This document shows, piece after piece, positions 38,761 through 49,977 of a stretch of 64,000 nt of DNA. The stretch spans positions 372,001 to 436,000 of the forward strand of contig NZ_JAAQYM010000002.1 of NCBI RefSeq assembly GCF_012986595.1. The letters are read 5' to 3'. Origin of the DNA: Pseudomonas koreensis. Lineage in GTDB: Bacteria > Pseudomonadota > Gammaproteobacteria > Pseudomonadales > Pseudomonadaceae. Position numbers and translations under genes: made by a program. Under the pieces are notes generated by a model that searched no databases, had not been told where the DNA came from, and saw nothing but the letters and a program-made list of their open reading frames with translations. Numbering within the stretch: position 1 is the first letter of the stretch; each line of letters starts with the position of its first letter.

Positions 38761-38849
38761 CTGTAGGAGCTGTCGAGTGAAACGACGCTGCGATCTTCTG
38801 ATCTTCAAAAACAAGGGCAAAAGATCGCAGCCTTCGGCAGCTCCTACAG
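38761..38849. repeat. Inverted repeat of the GTAGGAGCTG family
   Basis: Outer arms CTGTAGGAGCTG/CAGCTCCTACAG and inner arms GCTGCGATCTT and its complement. It lies between aotP and argR inside the operon. A second copy is at 45830-45917. Confidence 0.8.
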
Positions 38850-38910
38850 GGGATCGGAGCAAGTCTTCAGGTCGCGAAGCATGACCTAATTTGGTGCATA
38901 ACGGCAGCGA

Positions 38911-39675
38911 TTACTTGAGGCTACCCGACAGGAACTGCTGCAAACGCTCCGATTGCGGATTGACCAGCACTTCGCGCGGGTTGCCGCTTTCTTCCACAAC
39001 ACCTTTGTGCAGGAACACCAACTGGTTCGACACTTCACGGGCAAAGCCCATTTCGTGCGTGACCACGACCATGGTGCGACCTTCCTGGGCCAGCGCTTGC
39101 ATCACCTTCAGCACGTCGCCAACCAGTTCCGGATCGAGGGCCGAGGTCGGTTCGTCGAACAGCATCACTTCCGGTTCCATCGCCAGTGCACGGGCGATGG
39201 CCACACGCTGCTGCTCGCCACCGGACATGTGCCCCGGGAATGCGTCTTTACGATGGGCCACGCCGACCTTGTTCAGGTAGTGCTCGGCTTTCTCGCGGGC
39301 TTCGGCCTTGGACACGCCCAGTACGTGGACTGGCGCCTCCATGATGTTTTCCAGCGCGGTCATGTGCGACCACAGGTTGAAGTGCTGGAACACCATCGAC
39401 AGGCGCGAACGCATGCGTTGCAGCTGTTTCGGATCAGCGGCTTTCAGCGCGCCGTCCTTGTTCGCCACCAGTTTCAGCTCTTCGTTGTTGAGCAGGATCT
39501 TGCCCGCGTGCGGCTGCTCGAGCAGGTTGATGCAGCGCAGGAAAGTACTTTTGCCGGAGCCACTGGAGCCGATGATGCTGATCACATCGCCGGCTGCCGC
39601 TTTCAGGGACACGCCCTTGAGCACTTCGTGACTGCCATAGCGTTTATGCAGGTCTTGGACTTCAAGTTTGTACAT
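38911..39675 (-). CDS. aotP: Arginine/ornithine ABC transporter ATPase
   Basis: 254 residues from ATG 39675. Walker A GSSGSGKST (36-44), signature MSGGEQQR, Walker B VMLFDEPTSALDPE and the switch histidine in VVVTHEM are all intact. It powers the AotJQM importer for arginine and ornithine at the inner membrane. It follows aotO by 27 bases. Confidence 0.95.
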   Translation of the reverse strand: MYKLEVQDLHKRYGSHEVLKGVSLKAAAGDVISIIGSSGSGKSTFLRCINLLEQPHAGKILLNNEELKLVANKDGALKAADPKQLQRMRSRLSMVFQHFNLWSHMTALENIMEAPVHVLGVSKAEAREKAEHYLNKVGVAHRKDAFPGHMSGGEQQRVAIARALAMEPEVMLFDEPTSALDPELVGDVLKVMQALAQEGRTMVVVTHEMGFAREVSNQLVFLHKGVVEESGNPREVLVNPQSERLQQFLSGSLK

Positions 39676-39702
39676 GCGGTCGGTTCTCACAAAAACAGTC
39701 AG

Positions 39703-40815
39703 TCAGTCGTTGAGCAAGCGCCCGTGACGCAGCGCTTCGCGCCCCGCCACCTTGGCCAGCCAGAAACCGGGTTGGGCATAGCGCAGCCGTTCAATGGCAA
39801 ACAGCACCCCGGAGGTACCAGCACACACCGTGCTGACCCGATCGGACACAGGATCGATCACTTCGAAAATCTCATCCCCGGCTTCGACCCACTCGCCGGG
39901 TTTACGCAAAAAGCTCACCACACCGGGATGCGGTGCCAACAGCAATTGCGTGCCTTCGAACGGCATGCCTTCACAGGCTTCGTGCGCCGGTTTCGGCCAC
40001 TCACCGGTGATCAGGCCCTGCTCGGCGAGGAACGCCAGAATGCCTTCGGCCCACGCCAGCGCATCCGCGCGATCAGTATTGGCCTGACCGCCCAGCTCGA
40101 CAGTGGTCGCCAGGCACGCCAGCGGAATCTGCGCGTCGGGGAACTGCCGCGACAGACGCAGCCACGGCAACGAACACGCCTCATCGAAGGAGCTGCCGCC
40201 GGAGTCTTCCGCCAGCAAGCCGACCTTCACGTTCAGGTGCGCGGCCAGCGAACGCCACTGCGGCCAGTGCTGCGGCAGCGCGTACATGTGCAGCGCGGCT
40301 TCAGCGTCGCAGTGCAAGTCCAGCACCACATCGGCGGTGCAGGCGTGGCTGAGCAAAACACGCTGCATGCCTTGCAACTGGCTGCTCGCTTCGGGCAATG
40401 CCGCCAGATGATCAGCCATGGCCTGACGGATCAGGCGAATGTTGGCGTGCGGATCGTCACCGAGGCTGTCGGCCAATGCCGCCGCAACCGGCGCGCTCAA
40501 CTCGACGAAATCGCGGTTGAAGTTCTTGCCGCTGCCCGCCTCGAAACGCCCCTGGTGATTGCCTTGCAACAATTGGCCGAGGCCCAGCGGGTTGGCGACC
40601 GGCACCAGCTCGATCACACCGTTGAGCAGACCTTGGGCTTCGAGCTCGCCCAGGCGCTTTTTCAGCTCCCAGGCGGTGCGCATGCCCGGCAGTTCGTCAG
40701 CGTGCAGGCTGGCCTGGATGTAGGCCTTGCGCTCACCGCTGCCGAAGCGGAATACCGAGATCTTGCGCTCGCTGCCCAGGTGACTCCACGGCAATACGTG
40801 ATCAATGCGTTCCAT
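39703..40815 (-). CDS. aotO: AotO, succinylglutamate desuccinylase/aspartoacylase-like protein
   Basis: 370 residues. The zinc motif H38-A-D-E41 and a second histidine in DLHCDAEAALH place it in the AstE/AspA family, yet it is not required for transport in the described P. aeruginosa operon. It sits between aotM and aotP, the same order as there, and starts one base after the aotM stop. Its substrate is unknown; a cytoplasmic amide hydrolase acting on an arginine-derived compound is plausible. Confidence 0.85.
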   Translation of the reverse strand: MERIDHVLPWSHLGSERKISVFRFGSGERKAYIQASLHADELPGMRTAWELKKRLGELEAQGLLNGVIELVPVANPLGLGQLLQGNHQGRFEAGSGKNFNRDFVELSAPVAAALADSLGDDPHANIRLIRQAMADHLAALPEASSQLQGMQRVLLSHACTADVVLDLHCDAEAALHMYALPQHWPQWRSLAAHLNVKVGLLAEDSGGSSFDEACSLPWLRLSRQFPDAQIPLACLATTVELGGQANTDRADALAWAEGILAFLAEQGLITGEWPKPAHEACEGMPFEGTQLLLAPHPGVVSFLRKPGEWVEAGDEIFEVIDPVSDRVSTVCAGTSGVLFAIERLRYAQPGFWLAKVAGREALRHGRLLND

Positions 40816-40816
40816 A

Positions 40817-41515
40817 TCAGTGCTTCCGTGGCGCGAGGTAGCTCAGCCAGCGCCGCTCGGCCAGCTTGAACAGCTTCACCAGAATGAAGGTCAGGCACAG
40901 GTAGAACAGGCCGGCGGTGATGTACGCCTCGAACGGCAGGTAGTACTGCGCGTTGACGGTACGGGCTGCGCCGGTGATGTCGATCAGGGTCACGATGGAC
41001 GCCAGACTGGTGGTCTGCAGCATCATGATCACTTCGTTGCTGTACTGCGGCAGCGCCCGGCGCAAGGCCGATGGCAACAGGATGCGCTTGTACAGTTTGA
41101 AGCGCGACATGCCCATGGCCTTGGCGGCTTCGATCTCACCGTTCGGCGTGGCCTTGAGGCTGCCGGCGATGATTTCGGCGGTGTAGGCGCTGGTGTTGAT
41201 CGCGAAGGCCAGGCACGCACAGAACGTCGCGCTGGACAGCCACGGCCACAAGAAGCTTTCACGGACTGCTTCGAACTGCGCCAGACCGTAGTAGATCAGG
41301 AACAGTTGAACCAGCATCGGCGTGCCGCGAATCACGTAGGTGTACAGCCACGCAGCGCCGTTGACGATCGGGTTCTTGGAGACGCGCATCAGGCCCAGCG
41401 GTAATGCCGCCAACAGACCGAACAACAGCGAAAGCGCGAGCAGTTTGAGGGTGGTCAGCAGGCCGCCGAGGTACAGCGGCATGGCCTCCCAAATGACGTT
41501 GTAGTCGAAGATCAT
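40817..41515 (-). CDS. aotM: Arginine/ornithine ABC transporter permease AotM
   Basis: 232 residues, five or so membrane segments of the HisM type, with the EAA loop (EIEAAKAMGMSRFKLYKRILLPSALRRALP) that docks on the ATPase. It starts within the aotQ stop (ATGA overlap). With AotQ it forms the channel of the importer. Confidence 0.93.
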   Translation of the reverse strand: MIFDYNVIWEAMPLYLGGLLTTLKLLALSLLFGLLAALPLGLMRVSKNPIVNGAAWLYTYVIRGTPMLVQLFLIYYGLAQFEAVRESFLWPWLSSATFCACLAFAINTSAYTAEIIAGSLKATPNGEIEAAKAMGMSRFKLYKRILLPSALRRALPQYSNEVIMMLQTTSLASIVTLIDITGAARTVNAQYYLPFEAYITAGLFYLCLTFILVKLFKLAERRWLSYLAPRKH

Positions 41516-42201
41516 AGATCAGCCGCCCTTACGCCTACCGAGTAGCGCTTCTCAAGGTGACGCAGCGCCAGCAACGAGACACTGGTGATAACCAGGTACA
41601 TCGCCGCCACTGCGAGGAAGAAGGTGAAAGGCTCGCGGGTGGCATCTGCCGCCTGCTTGGCCTTGAACATCATGTCTTGCAGACCGACCACCGAAATCAG
41701 CGCGGTGGCCTTGGTCAGAACCAGCCAGTTGTTGGTGAAGCCGGGAATCGCCAGGCGAATCATCTGCGGCACCATCACCCGGAAGAACACTTGAAAACTG
41801 CTCATGCCGTAGGCCATGCCGGCTTCGGCCTGGCCTTTCGGGATGGCCATGAAGGCGCCACGGAAGGTTTCCGACAGGTACGCACCAAAGATGAAACCGA
41901 GGGTGCCGATACCGGCGGCCAGCGGATTCAGGTCGATGTAGTCGTCATAGCCGAGCATCGGGGCGACGCGGTTGAGCAGGTCCTGACCGCCGTAGAAGAT
42001 CAGCAGGATCAGCACCAGGTCGGGAATCCCGCGGATCACCGTGGAATACAGATCGCCCAGCCATGCCAGCCAGCGAATCGGCGACAGGCGCAACGCGACC
42101 CCGATCAGCCCGAGAACGATGGCCAGGGCCATGGACGACAAGGCGAGCTGAAGCGTCAGCCATGCGCCATCGAGGATGACAGCCCCGTAGCCTTTCAACA
42201 T
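41512..42201 (-). CDS. aotQ: Arginine/ornithine ABC transporter permease AotQ
   Basis: 229 residues, HisQ-type permease with the EAA loop QAEAGMAYGMSSFQVFFRVM. Membrane segments start at about residue 12 and end near 215. It lies 91 bases after aotJ and overlaps aotM by four bases, so the two permease subunits are made together. Confidence 0.93.
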   Translation of the reverse strand: MLKGYGAVILDGAWLTLQLALSSMALAIVLGLIGVALRLSPIRWLAWLGDLYSTVIRGIPDLVLILLIFYGGQDLLNRVAPMLGYDDYIDLNPLAAGIGTLGFIFGAYLSETFRGAFMAIPKGQAEAGMAYGMSSFQVFFRVMVPQMIRLAIPGFTNNWLVLTKATALISVVGLQDMMFKAKQAADATREPFTFFLAVAAMYLVITSVSLLALRHLEKRYSVGVRAADL

Positions 42202-42292
42202 GATTCAGGTCCTCGAAAGTTGGGATGAAAAAATGGCGCAAACCGCAGAGATCCTGTTGCTTGCGCCATTTCTGACTTGTCGCAGAGACGTG

Positions 42293-43069
42293 TTACTTGC
42301 CGTAGATATCGAAGGCGAAGTATTTGTCCTGGATGGCTTTGTATTTGCCGTTTTCGCGGATGGCCGCGATGGCGGAGTTGATCTTGTCTTTCAGCGCGTC
42401 ACCCTTGCGCACAGCGATGCCGACGCCGTCGCCGAAGTATTTGACGTCGGTGAACTGCGGGCCAACAAAGGCGAAGCCTTTGCCGGAATCAGTGTTCAGG
42501 AAGCCGTCCTGCAGCAGGGTGGCGTCCGCCACGGTACCGTCGAGGCGACCGGCGGCCACGTCGAGGTAGATTTCGTTCTGCGAGCCGTATGGCTTGATCT
42601 CGGCACCCAGCGGGGCGAGGACTTCGCGAGCGAAACGCTCGTGGATCGAACCACGTTGCACGCCGATGTTCTTGCCCTTGAGCTCAGACAGGTTGTCGCT
42701 GACAACGGTGCCTTGCTTCATGACCAGACGTGCCGGGGTGTTGTAGTACTTGTTGGTGAAGTCCACGGACTTCTTGCGGTCTTCAGTGATCGACATGGAC
42801 GACAGGATCGCGTCGATCTTGCGCACTTTCAGTGCCGGGATCAGACCGTCGAACTCTTGCTCGACCCACACACACTTGACCTGCATCTGCTCGCACAGGG
42901 CGTTGCCGATGTCGTAGTCGAAACCGACGATGCTGCCATCCGGCGCTTTCGAGGCGAACGGAGGGTAAGCCGCTTCGATACCGATCTTCAGAGGTTTTTC
43001 ATCAGCGAAGGAATTCAGCGACAGCACGGAGGACAGTGCCAGGGCGCCAAGCAGCACAAGTTTCTTCAT
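42293..43069 (-). CDS. aotJ: Arginine/ornithine-binding periplasmic protein
   Basis: 258 residues with a signal peptide (1-22, ending SFA) and the family-3 solute-binding pattern ([29 protein letters not shown]). It binds arginine and ornithine in the periplasm and feeds AotQM. It is the first gene of aotJQMOP-argR; a candidate ArgR box lies about 185-220 bases upstream. Confidence 0.95.
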   Translation of the reverse strand: MKKLVLLGALALSSVLSLNSFADEKPLKIGIEAAYPPFASKAPDGSIVGFDYDIGNALCEQMQVKCVWVEQEFDGLIPALKVRKIDAILSSMSITEDRKKSVDFTNKYYNTPARLVMKQGTVVSDNLSELKGKNIGVQRGSIHERFAREVLAPLGAEIKPYGSQNEIYLDVAAGRLDGTVADATLLQDGFLNTDSGKGFAFVGPQFTDVKYFGDGVGIAVRKGDALKDKINSAIAAIRENGKYKAIQDKYFAFDIYGK

Positions 43070-43245
43070 CTTGGGACTCCATCGGTAAAGGGCAAAAACG
43101 GCAGAGTGAGCGACAGCCCAATATGCGAATGGGTGAATCGGGAAAGCGGCGCAGCATCGGTGGGAAATTTCCCATTGAAACCATCGGGGGTTTCAACGTC
43201 AGCCACGATGAGCGAGTGATCGGCATTCTAACGACAGGCCCGAAG

Positions 43246-43288
43246 CCGATATTTCTTCAATGCGACAACTAATTACAGATGCACAGAG
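43246..43288 (-). promoter_or_regulatory. Candidate ArgR box upstream of aotJ
   Basis: On the minus strand TGTCGC-N8-AA (43267-43252) fits the half-site exactly, and a degenerate one (CTCTGT-N8-AA) lies 21 bases before it. The rest of the 43,289-43,610 stretch has no gene; it holds a GC-rich hairpin at 43471-43487. Confidence 0.5.
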
Positions 43289-43618
43289 AAACCCGCTTGA
43301 GCGCATTGACAGCCTTGCAAATTCATGCAAAAGCGAAAGACAGTGAACCGATCTATGCTGCAAATTGCGGGCCTATTATTCGCAAACCCTTCTAATCCGG
43401 CAAGCGCAGCGTTATGTCTTATTTTTCCCCGGGGCTTTGAGGCTCTAAAACGGGGCATTGCGTTTCCCTTCGCCCCGCTGCGGGGCGGGCGGTTACACAT
43501 TTGGTGACGTGGAAGGTGCGCGGTAACAGCGGGAAATGTCTTACGCGGGAAATCGATAATTATTGGTTGGTGGGGTCTGCGTTCCGACAGCGGACTAGAC
43601 GGGCGCCTGACAAATTGC

Positions 43619-43704
43619 CTTCGCGAGCAGGCTCGCTCCCACAGGGGTCTGCATCTTGTCTGAAGGTACTCGGTCAAACTGTGGGAGCGAGCCTGCTCGC
43701 GAAG
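43619..43704. repeat. REP doublet, copy D
   Basis: CTTCGCGAGCAGGCTCGC and its complement flank a 40-base spacer, between the aotJ promoter region and the acsA end. Confidence 0.85.
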
Positions 43705-43738
43705 AGGCCAGCCCAGACACCACAAAACCTCCAGACAC

Positions 43739-43773
43739 AAAAAAGCCCCGCCCGGCAATCACCGGACAGGGCT
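43739..43773 (-). terminator. Terminator of acsA
   Basis: On the minus strand an imperfect GCCC-CCGG/CCGG-GGGC hairpin is followed by six T residues, about 20 bases after the acsA stop. Confidence 0.75.
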
Positions 43774-43793
43774 CTTCAATGCATCAGACAGGC

Positions 43794-45749
<1,956 letters not shown>

Positions 45750-45829
45750 CTTTCTTACCTCGGTGGAATAGTTGTTTTTGTATGACCCCGTTGTAGCCGG
45801 GCCGGCCCCATAGAACCATTCGACGATGG

Positions 45830-45917
45830 TTGTAGGAGCTGCCGCAGGCTGCGATCTTTTGATCTTGCTTTGCAAAAATCAAAGGCGAAAGATCGCAGCC
45901 TTCGGCAGCTCCTACAA
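45830..45917. repeat. Inverted repeat of the GTAGGAGCTG family, second copy
   Basis: Arms TTGTAGGAGCTGCC/GGCAGCTCCTACAA with inner GGCTGCGATCTTT arms; an 88-base hairpin upstream of acsA. The rest of 45,918-46,110 shows no gene. Confidence 0.8.
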
Positions 45918-46110
45918 GGGTTGGGCGGTGTTTTGTGGGGATTGTTACCAAATCTGCCAAAGGTGTTTATCAAAACCCGCTCTGTTTACCCCCGCCCCAC
46001 CTCCCTAAAATTCACCTCGCCGACAAGGCAAACGCGATTAACAACGTTACAGCCCCCACGAAGGCCGTTAATCCAGCTCTCAAGTAATAACTGCAAACGA
46101 TGAAGTTCCA

Positions 46111-46135
46111 CACGCAACCCTAAAAAGGTTGCGTG
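46111..46135 (+). promoter_or_regulatory. Perfect 9-bp leader hairpin before the DUF2790 gene
   Basis: CACGCAACC/GGTTGCGTG arms with a 7-nt A-rich loop lie 32 bases upstream of the ATG at 46168. No T tract follows, so it is not a plain terminator; it may stabilise the 5' end or bind a regulator. Confidence 0.45.
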
Positions 46136-46167
46136 ACCCCACTCGACCTCAAAAAGGTAAATTTGAA

Positions 46168-46428
46168 ATGAAAGCTTTATTGGTTCTGGCCCTCAGCAGT
46201 CTGTGCGCAACCGCCATGGCAGACGAGGTCCCGACTGATGTCGCACAGCAACAACCGGTGATCGAGGAATACACTTACTCGACTCATCTGGACATCGCCA
46301 AAGTGGTATCGATGAGCGAAGTGCCGAATGTCTGCGAAGTGGTACCGGCAAAAATGGAGTACGACGACTCCAAGGGTCAGCGTCACATCCTGCGTTACAG
46401 CGTCATGGGCAACGGCTGCACCAATTGA
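46168..46428 (+). CDS. DUF2790 small secreted protein
   Basis: 86 residues from ATG 46168, with a signal peptide (1-18, ending AMA). The mature part has the Pseudomonas DUF2790 pattern: YSTHLDIAKVVSM, CEVVPAKMEY and a closing GNGC, the two cysteines probably forming a disulphide. Members are small periplasmic proteins, often induced by metals or stress; the exact job is unknown. Single-gene unit. Confidence 0.8.
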   Translation: MKALLVLALSSLCATAMADEVPTDVAQQQPVIEEYTYSTHLDIAKVVSMSEVPNVCEVVPAKMEYDDSKGQRHILRYSVMGNGCTN

Positions 46429-46538
46429 TGCGTTCAGACTGCACCGAATTGGCCCCCTCAGCGCAACATTGAGGGTCGATTCCAGCCCGATTTCGGTCGG
46501 GCTCAGTTGTGTCTGGAGTCGTCAAAAATGCTTGCAAA

Positions 46539-46554
46539 ACACTAGATGTAGTGA
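46539..46554 (+). promoter_or_regulatory. NrdR-like box
   Basis: ACACTAGATGTAGTGA matches 13 of 16 positions of the NrdR consensus. It lies 429 bases upstream of nrdB and about 170 bases before a TATAAT. Only one box is visible, whereas two are usual, so the call is tentative. Confidence 0.35.
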
Positions 46555-46722
46555 AAAACCGGTTTTTTTGTTCGTTTTTTGAGCAAATCCACATTTACGA
46601 AATTTCTGCGAAAAAAAATCTATCCCCGGCAAAGCCCTGTAAACCCGCACTCTCATCGAAAAACCAGCCTCCTCGACCGCTCCATGCGCGGATTCGCCTC
46701 AGCACAGCCCGTTTTTTTTCCC

Positions 46723-46728
46723 TATAAT
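46723..46728 (+). promoter_or_regulatory. Consensus -10 element in the nrdB leader
   Basis: A perfect TATAAT after a T tract. No good -35 at 17 bases. It would give an nrdB leader of about 250 nt, in which I find no convincing gene. Confidence 0.45.
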
Positions 46729-46982
46729 GCCGCCCTAATCGGGACAGCAATATTCCCTTACAGGGATGAATAGCCAATCTGAAGCCCCGCAGCAGCGTTC
46801 AACGCGAGCTGCGCCCGTCAGAGGCTCTCGGAACCCCGAACAAAATTCTGTTTTATTGCCTGCCTTAGCTGCTGCAAAAAACGATTCCTTAAGATCCAAC
46901 GCGGTCTGTACGACCGTGTGAACCATCCAACCAATCAGGTTTCACACGGGGCGACAGGCCCTCACGCAGGAGACGACACGTC

Positions 46983-48233
46983 ATGCTGAGCTGGGACGAA
47001 TTCGACAAAGAAGACAGTGAAGTAGCAACCGTGAAAGGCGCCAACGCCGGCCACGCTACTGAAGCCAACATGGACCGCCTCGACAGCGCCGGCGGTGCCG
47101 CAGCGCTGGAAGCCCGCGCCGTCACTGCCGACGACTCGGCCGCCGTGGCCCGTGCCAAGGCCGCACTGGATTCCCTCGACGTCGCCGAAGGCCTCGCCGA
47201 ACTCGAAGGCGCCTCCGCCCGTGTCGCCGTTGACGAAAAGCGCATGATCAACTGCCGCGCCGACCTCAACCAACTCGTACCCTTCAAGTACGACTGGGCC
47301 TGGCAGAAGTACCTGGACGGCTGCGCAAACCACTGGATGCCGCAAGAAGTCAACATGACCGCCGACATCGCCCTCTGGAAAAACCCGGAAGGCCTGACCG
47401 ACGACGAGCGCCGCATCGTGATGCGCAACCTCGGCTTCTTCTCCACCGCCGACTCCCTGGTTGCCAACAACCTGGTCCTGGCCGTGTACCGCCTGATCAC
47501 CAACCCGGAATGCCGCCAGTACATCCTGCGCCAGGCCTTCGAAGAGGCGATCCACACCCACGCCTACCAGTACTGCATCGAATCGCTGGCCATGGATGAA
47601 GGCGAGATCTTCAACATGTACCACGAGATCCCATCGGTCGCCAAAAAGGCAGCCTGGGGCCTGAAATACACCCGTTCGATCTCCGATCCGAAGTTCGAAA
47701 CCGGCACCCCGGACACCGACAAAGAACTGCTGCGCAACCTGATCGCCTACTACTGCGTGCTGGAAGGCATCTTCTTCTACTGCGGCTTCACCCAGATCCT
47801 CTCCATGGGCCGCCGCAACAAAATGACCGGCGTCGCCGAGCAGTTCCAATACATCCTGCGCGACGAATCCATGCACCTGAACTTCGGCATCGACGTGATC
47901 AACCAGATCAAAATCGAAAACCCACACCTGTGGGATGCCGAAATGAAGGAAGAAGCGACCCAGATGATTCTGCAGGGTACGCAACTGGAAATCGAATACG
48001 CCCGTGACACCATGCCTCGCGGCGTACTGGGCATGAACGCGGCGATGATGGAGGACTACTTGAAGTTCATCGCTAACCGTCGTTTGTCGCAGATTGGTTT
48101 GAAGGAAGAGTACCCAGGGACGACTAATCCGTTCCCTTGGATGAGCGAGATCATGGACTTGAAGAAAGAGAAGAATTTCTTTGAGACTCGCGTGATCGAA
48201 TACCAAACTGGTGGTGCGTTGAGCTGGGACTAA
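46983..48233 (+). CDS. nrdB: Class Ia ribonucleotide reductase beta subunit
   Basis: 416 residues. The N-terminal 90 residues are an Ala-rich, low-complexity extension typical of Pseudomonas NrdB. The radical-bearing ferritin-like core follows, with the iron ligands in [10 protein letters not shown] and RDESMHLNF. The C-terminal tail ends in TGGALSWD and docks on NrdA. It holds the diiron-tyrosyl radical for making deoxyribonucleotides. It starts after a CAGGAG site and is followed by a strong terminator. No nrdA lies next to it. Confidence 0.95.
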   Translation: MLSWDEFDKEDSEVATVKGANAGHATEANMDRLDSAGGAAALEARAVTADDSAAVARAKAALDSLDVAEGLAELEGASARVAVDEKRMINCRADLNQLVPFKYDWAWQKYLDGCANHWMPQEVNMTADIALWKNPEGLTDDERRIVMRNLGFFSTADSLVANNLVLAVYRLITNPECRQYILRQAFEEAIHTHAYQYCIESLAMDEGEIFNMYHEIPSVAKKAAWGLKYTRSISDPKFETGTPDTDKELLRNLIAYYCVLEGIFFYCGFTQILSMGRRNKMTGVAEQFQYILRDESMHLNFGIDVINQIKIENPHLWDAEMKEEATQMILQGTQLEIEYARDTMPRGVLGMNAAMMEDYLKFIANRRLSQIGLKEEYPGTTNPFPWMSEIMDLKKEKNFFETRVIEYQTGGALSWD

Positions 48234-48290
48234 TGGTCTCGCTCGGCACGATTTGACGATTGCTGCTTGAGTCGCCAAGTCGAGAAAGCA

Positions 48291-48319
48291 AAAAGCCCCG
48301 ATCTGATCGGGGCTTTTTT
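48291..48319 (+). terminator. Terminator of nrdB
   Basis: AAAAGCCCCGATC/GATCGGGGCTTTTTT hairpin and T tract, 55 bases after the stop codon. Confidence 0.85.
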
Positions 48320-48446
48320 ATGGACGATTGGTAATCGTTTTTTACGCCTACGTCACAGCGCTCAATCTCCTACAGCACTTACAGCCGCGTCCCATTGAAG
48401 CCCGCTACAAGCACTACTAAGCTCTATCGCAGGTGCCTAAGAAACG

Positions 48447-48570
48447 CCCAACGTAGAAAGCTCGGTCAGTGACACAGACGTGTAATTCGTCGGTGGTAAC
48501 TGCTCTGCTCGTTGGGATTTCTTAAGTCCGCTCTACGTTGGGGTCAGGCCCTCCCAAAATCTAACGTAGA
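48447..48570. repeat. AACGTAGA repeats upstream of the BRO-N gene
   Basis: CCCAACGTAGA (48447-48457) is repeated in inverse as TCTACGTTGGG (48532-48542), a perfect 11-bp pair 74 bases apart, and AACGTAGA recurs directly at 48563-48570, ten bases before the start codon. The rest of 48,320-48,446 has no visible feature. Confidence 0.5.
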
Positions 48571-48580
48571 GGTCATAGAT

Positions 48581-49114
48581 ATGTCTGATCCGCTCCCGGT
48601 AATAGTGTTCTCTCGCCACAACCTTTCTCTCCATGCCCTTCTATTAGAAAACCAGCCTTGGTTCTCCGCTCGCGATGTCGGCCGCTTGATGGGTTTCCAT
48701 CTGAATGATCGGGTGGTCAACAAGCTAGATAGCGATCAGCGCCGCGTCATGTGGATTGAGTACTTTCGAGAACCAGAACAGCATCTGATGCTCAGTGAGT
48801 CCGGGGTGTACGCGCTGTTGGTCTATCACTACGTTCCGGGTAACCGGTTGCTGCGTGAGTGGTTGACCAATGAGGTAGTGCCAACCTTGAGGGATGCTGC
48901 GGATTCAGGAGATTCGAATCGGCCAATGTTGAGCTTATTGGATTGGCCGGAGATGTCATTGAGTTTGCTGCATTGGCAGGATGAGGGCTGGATTCGGCTT
49001 CGGGATATGCCTTACCTGTTGAACGATCAAAATCCACGACGAGCATCTTTAGAGAAACCCTGGTGGCGAAGAGTTACACAGGTGTTTCAGTCCTCGAAGC
49101 ACTCGATGGGCTAG
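48581..49114 (+). CDS. BRO-N domain protein (phage antirepressor-like)
   Basis: 177 residues from ATG 48581. Residues 5-110 form a BRO-N domain (PVIVFSRHNLSLHALLLENQ, PWFSARDVGRLMGF, LSESGVYALLVYHY, GNRLLREWLTNEVVPTLR), a DNA-binding module of phage antirepressors and viral BRO proteins. The C-terminal part has a second short helical region (LLHWQDEGWIRLRDMPYLL). It is not in a recognisable prophage, so it may be a domesticated regulator. The repeats upstream could be its own operator. Confidence 0.8.
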   Translation: MSDPLPVIVFSRHNLSLHALLLENQPWFSARDVGRLMGFHLNDRVVNKLDSDQRRVMWIEYFREPEQHLMLSESGVYALLVYHYVPGNRLLREWLTNEVVPTLRDAADSGDSNRPMLSLLDWPEMSLSLLHWQDEGWIRLRDMPYLLNDQNPRRASLEKPWWRRVTQVFQSSKHSMG

Positions 49115-49199
49115 GCATGGGCTTGTAGGATCGCGCGGGATCCGTCGCTGTTTTCTGTAGGAATTTTCGTAGACATCAGTGATGGCCACTCAGTATCGT

Positions 49200-49220
49200 C
49201 CGAGGGTTTTCAACCCTCGG
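49200..49220 (+). promoter_or_regulatory. Hairpin directly before the HNH gene start
   Basis: CCGAGGGTT/AACCCTCGG arms with a 3-nt loop end only seven bases before the ATG at 49228. The only purine-rich stretch that could serve as a ribosome site (GAGGG) lies inside the stem, so translation may be controlled by opening it. Confidence 0.5.
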
Positions 49221-49227
49221 CGATTGT

Positions 49228-49941
49228 ATGGACACGGAAAAAAGTAATAACGATTGGAGTGACGTAGAGATTCAGGCGGCGGTCGACGCCTATCTCAAAA
49301 TGCTGGCACGCGAGCAGAGCGGCCGGAAATTCGTCAAGACTGAGGAAAATCGGATCTTACGTGACGGTCCCTTAGCCGGTCGGACTAAAGGCTCAGTCGA
49401 GTTTCGGATGCAGAACATCTCTACCGTTCTGGTAGAAATGGGTCGAACGCGTATTGAAGGCTACAAACCTGCCAAGAATGTTGGCGCAAATGTAGCGCGC
49501 AGCATCCGTAAGGCACTTGATGCTTCTACTGTTCTGACACTTGAAGATTCTGATCCAACGGCGGACGAAGCATTGCTCGAGCAACGCGCGGCTAAATTTG
49601 AGCGAAAGCAATTTGATTACGTTCCCAAAGGGATAAAAACACCAATCCAAACGACTTCCACTAGAAAGGTTTACTTTCGCGATCCTGAATTGAGGGGCTG
49701 GGTTCGTCAGCAAGCCAATGGAAAGTGCGAAGGTTGTGGCAAAGCAGCGCCATTTGAAAAGGATGGGAAACCGTTTTTAGAAGTACATCACGTCAAGCAC
49801 ATGTCGCAAAAGGGTTCTGACCTTGAGACTAATGTTGTGGCGTTGTGTCCCAACTGTCACCAACGTTGCCACCATTCGGACGACAGAGAGGCTTTCACTG
49901 CTTGGCTGTATGACAACGTTGGAAGACTCAAAAAGGAATAA
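49228..49941 (+). CDS. HNH endonuclease (restriction-like)
   Basis: 237 residues. The N-terminal region (1-150) has a conserved-looking pattern (DVEIQAAVDAYLKML, GRTKGSVEFRMQNIS, GYKPAKNVG) seen in front of HNH nucleases in many bacteria. The C-terminal HNH domain has the first zinc pair CEGC, the catalytic VHHVKH and the second pair CPNCH. It would cut DNA with a beta-beta-alpha-metal site. A stand-alone modification-dependent restriction enzyme is the best guess, as no methylase is nearby. Confidence 0.8.
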   Translation: MDTEKSNNDWSDVEIQAAVDAYLKMLAREQSGRKFVKTEENRILRDGPLAGRTKGSVEFRMQNISTVLVEMGRTRIEGYKPAKNVGANVARSIRKALDASTVLTLEDSDPTADEALLEQRAAKFERKQFDYVPKGIKTPIQTTSTRKVYFRDPELRGWVRQQANGKCEGCGKAAPFEKDGKPFLEVHHVKHMSQKGSDLETNVVALCPNCHQRCHHSDDREAFTAWLYDNVGRLKKE

Positions 49942-49977
49942 TCGCGGTTTATCTGACTAACCGTATTGGCTGATCTT

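Noticed and set aside
46766..46921. 51-codon ORF between the TATAAT and nrdB
   Set aside because: It has no spaced ribosome site, no similarity I recognise and an irregular composition; treated as untranslated leader.
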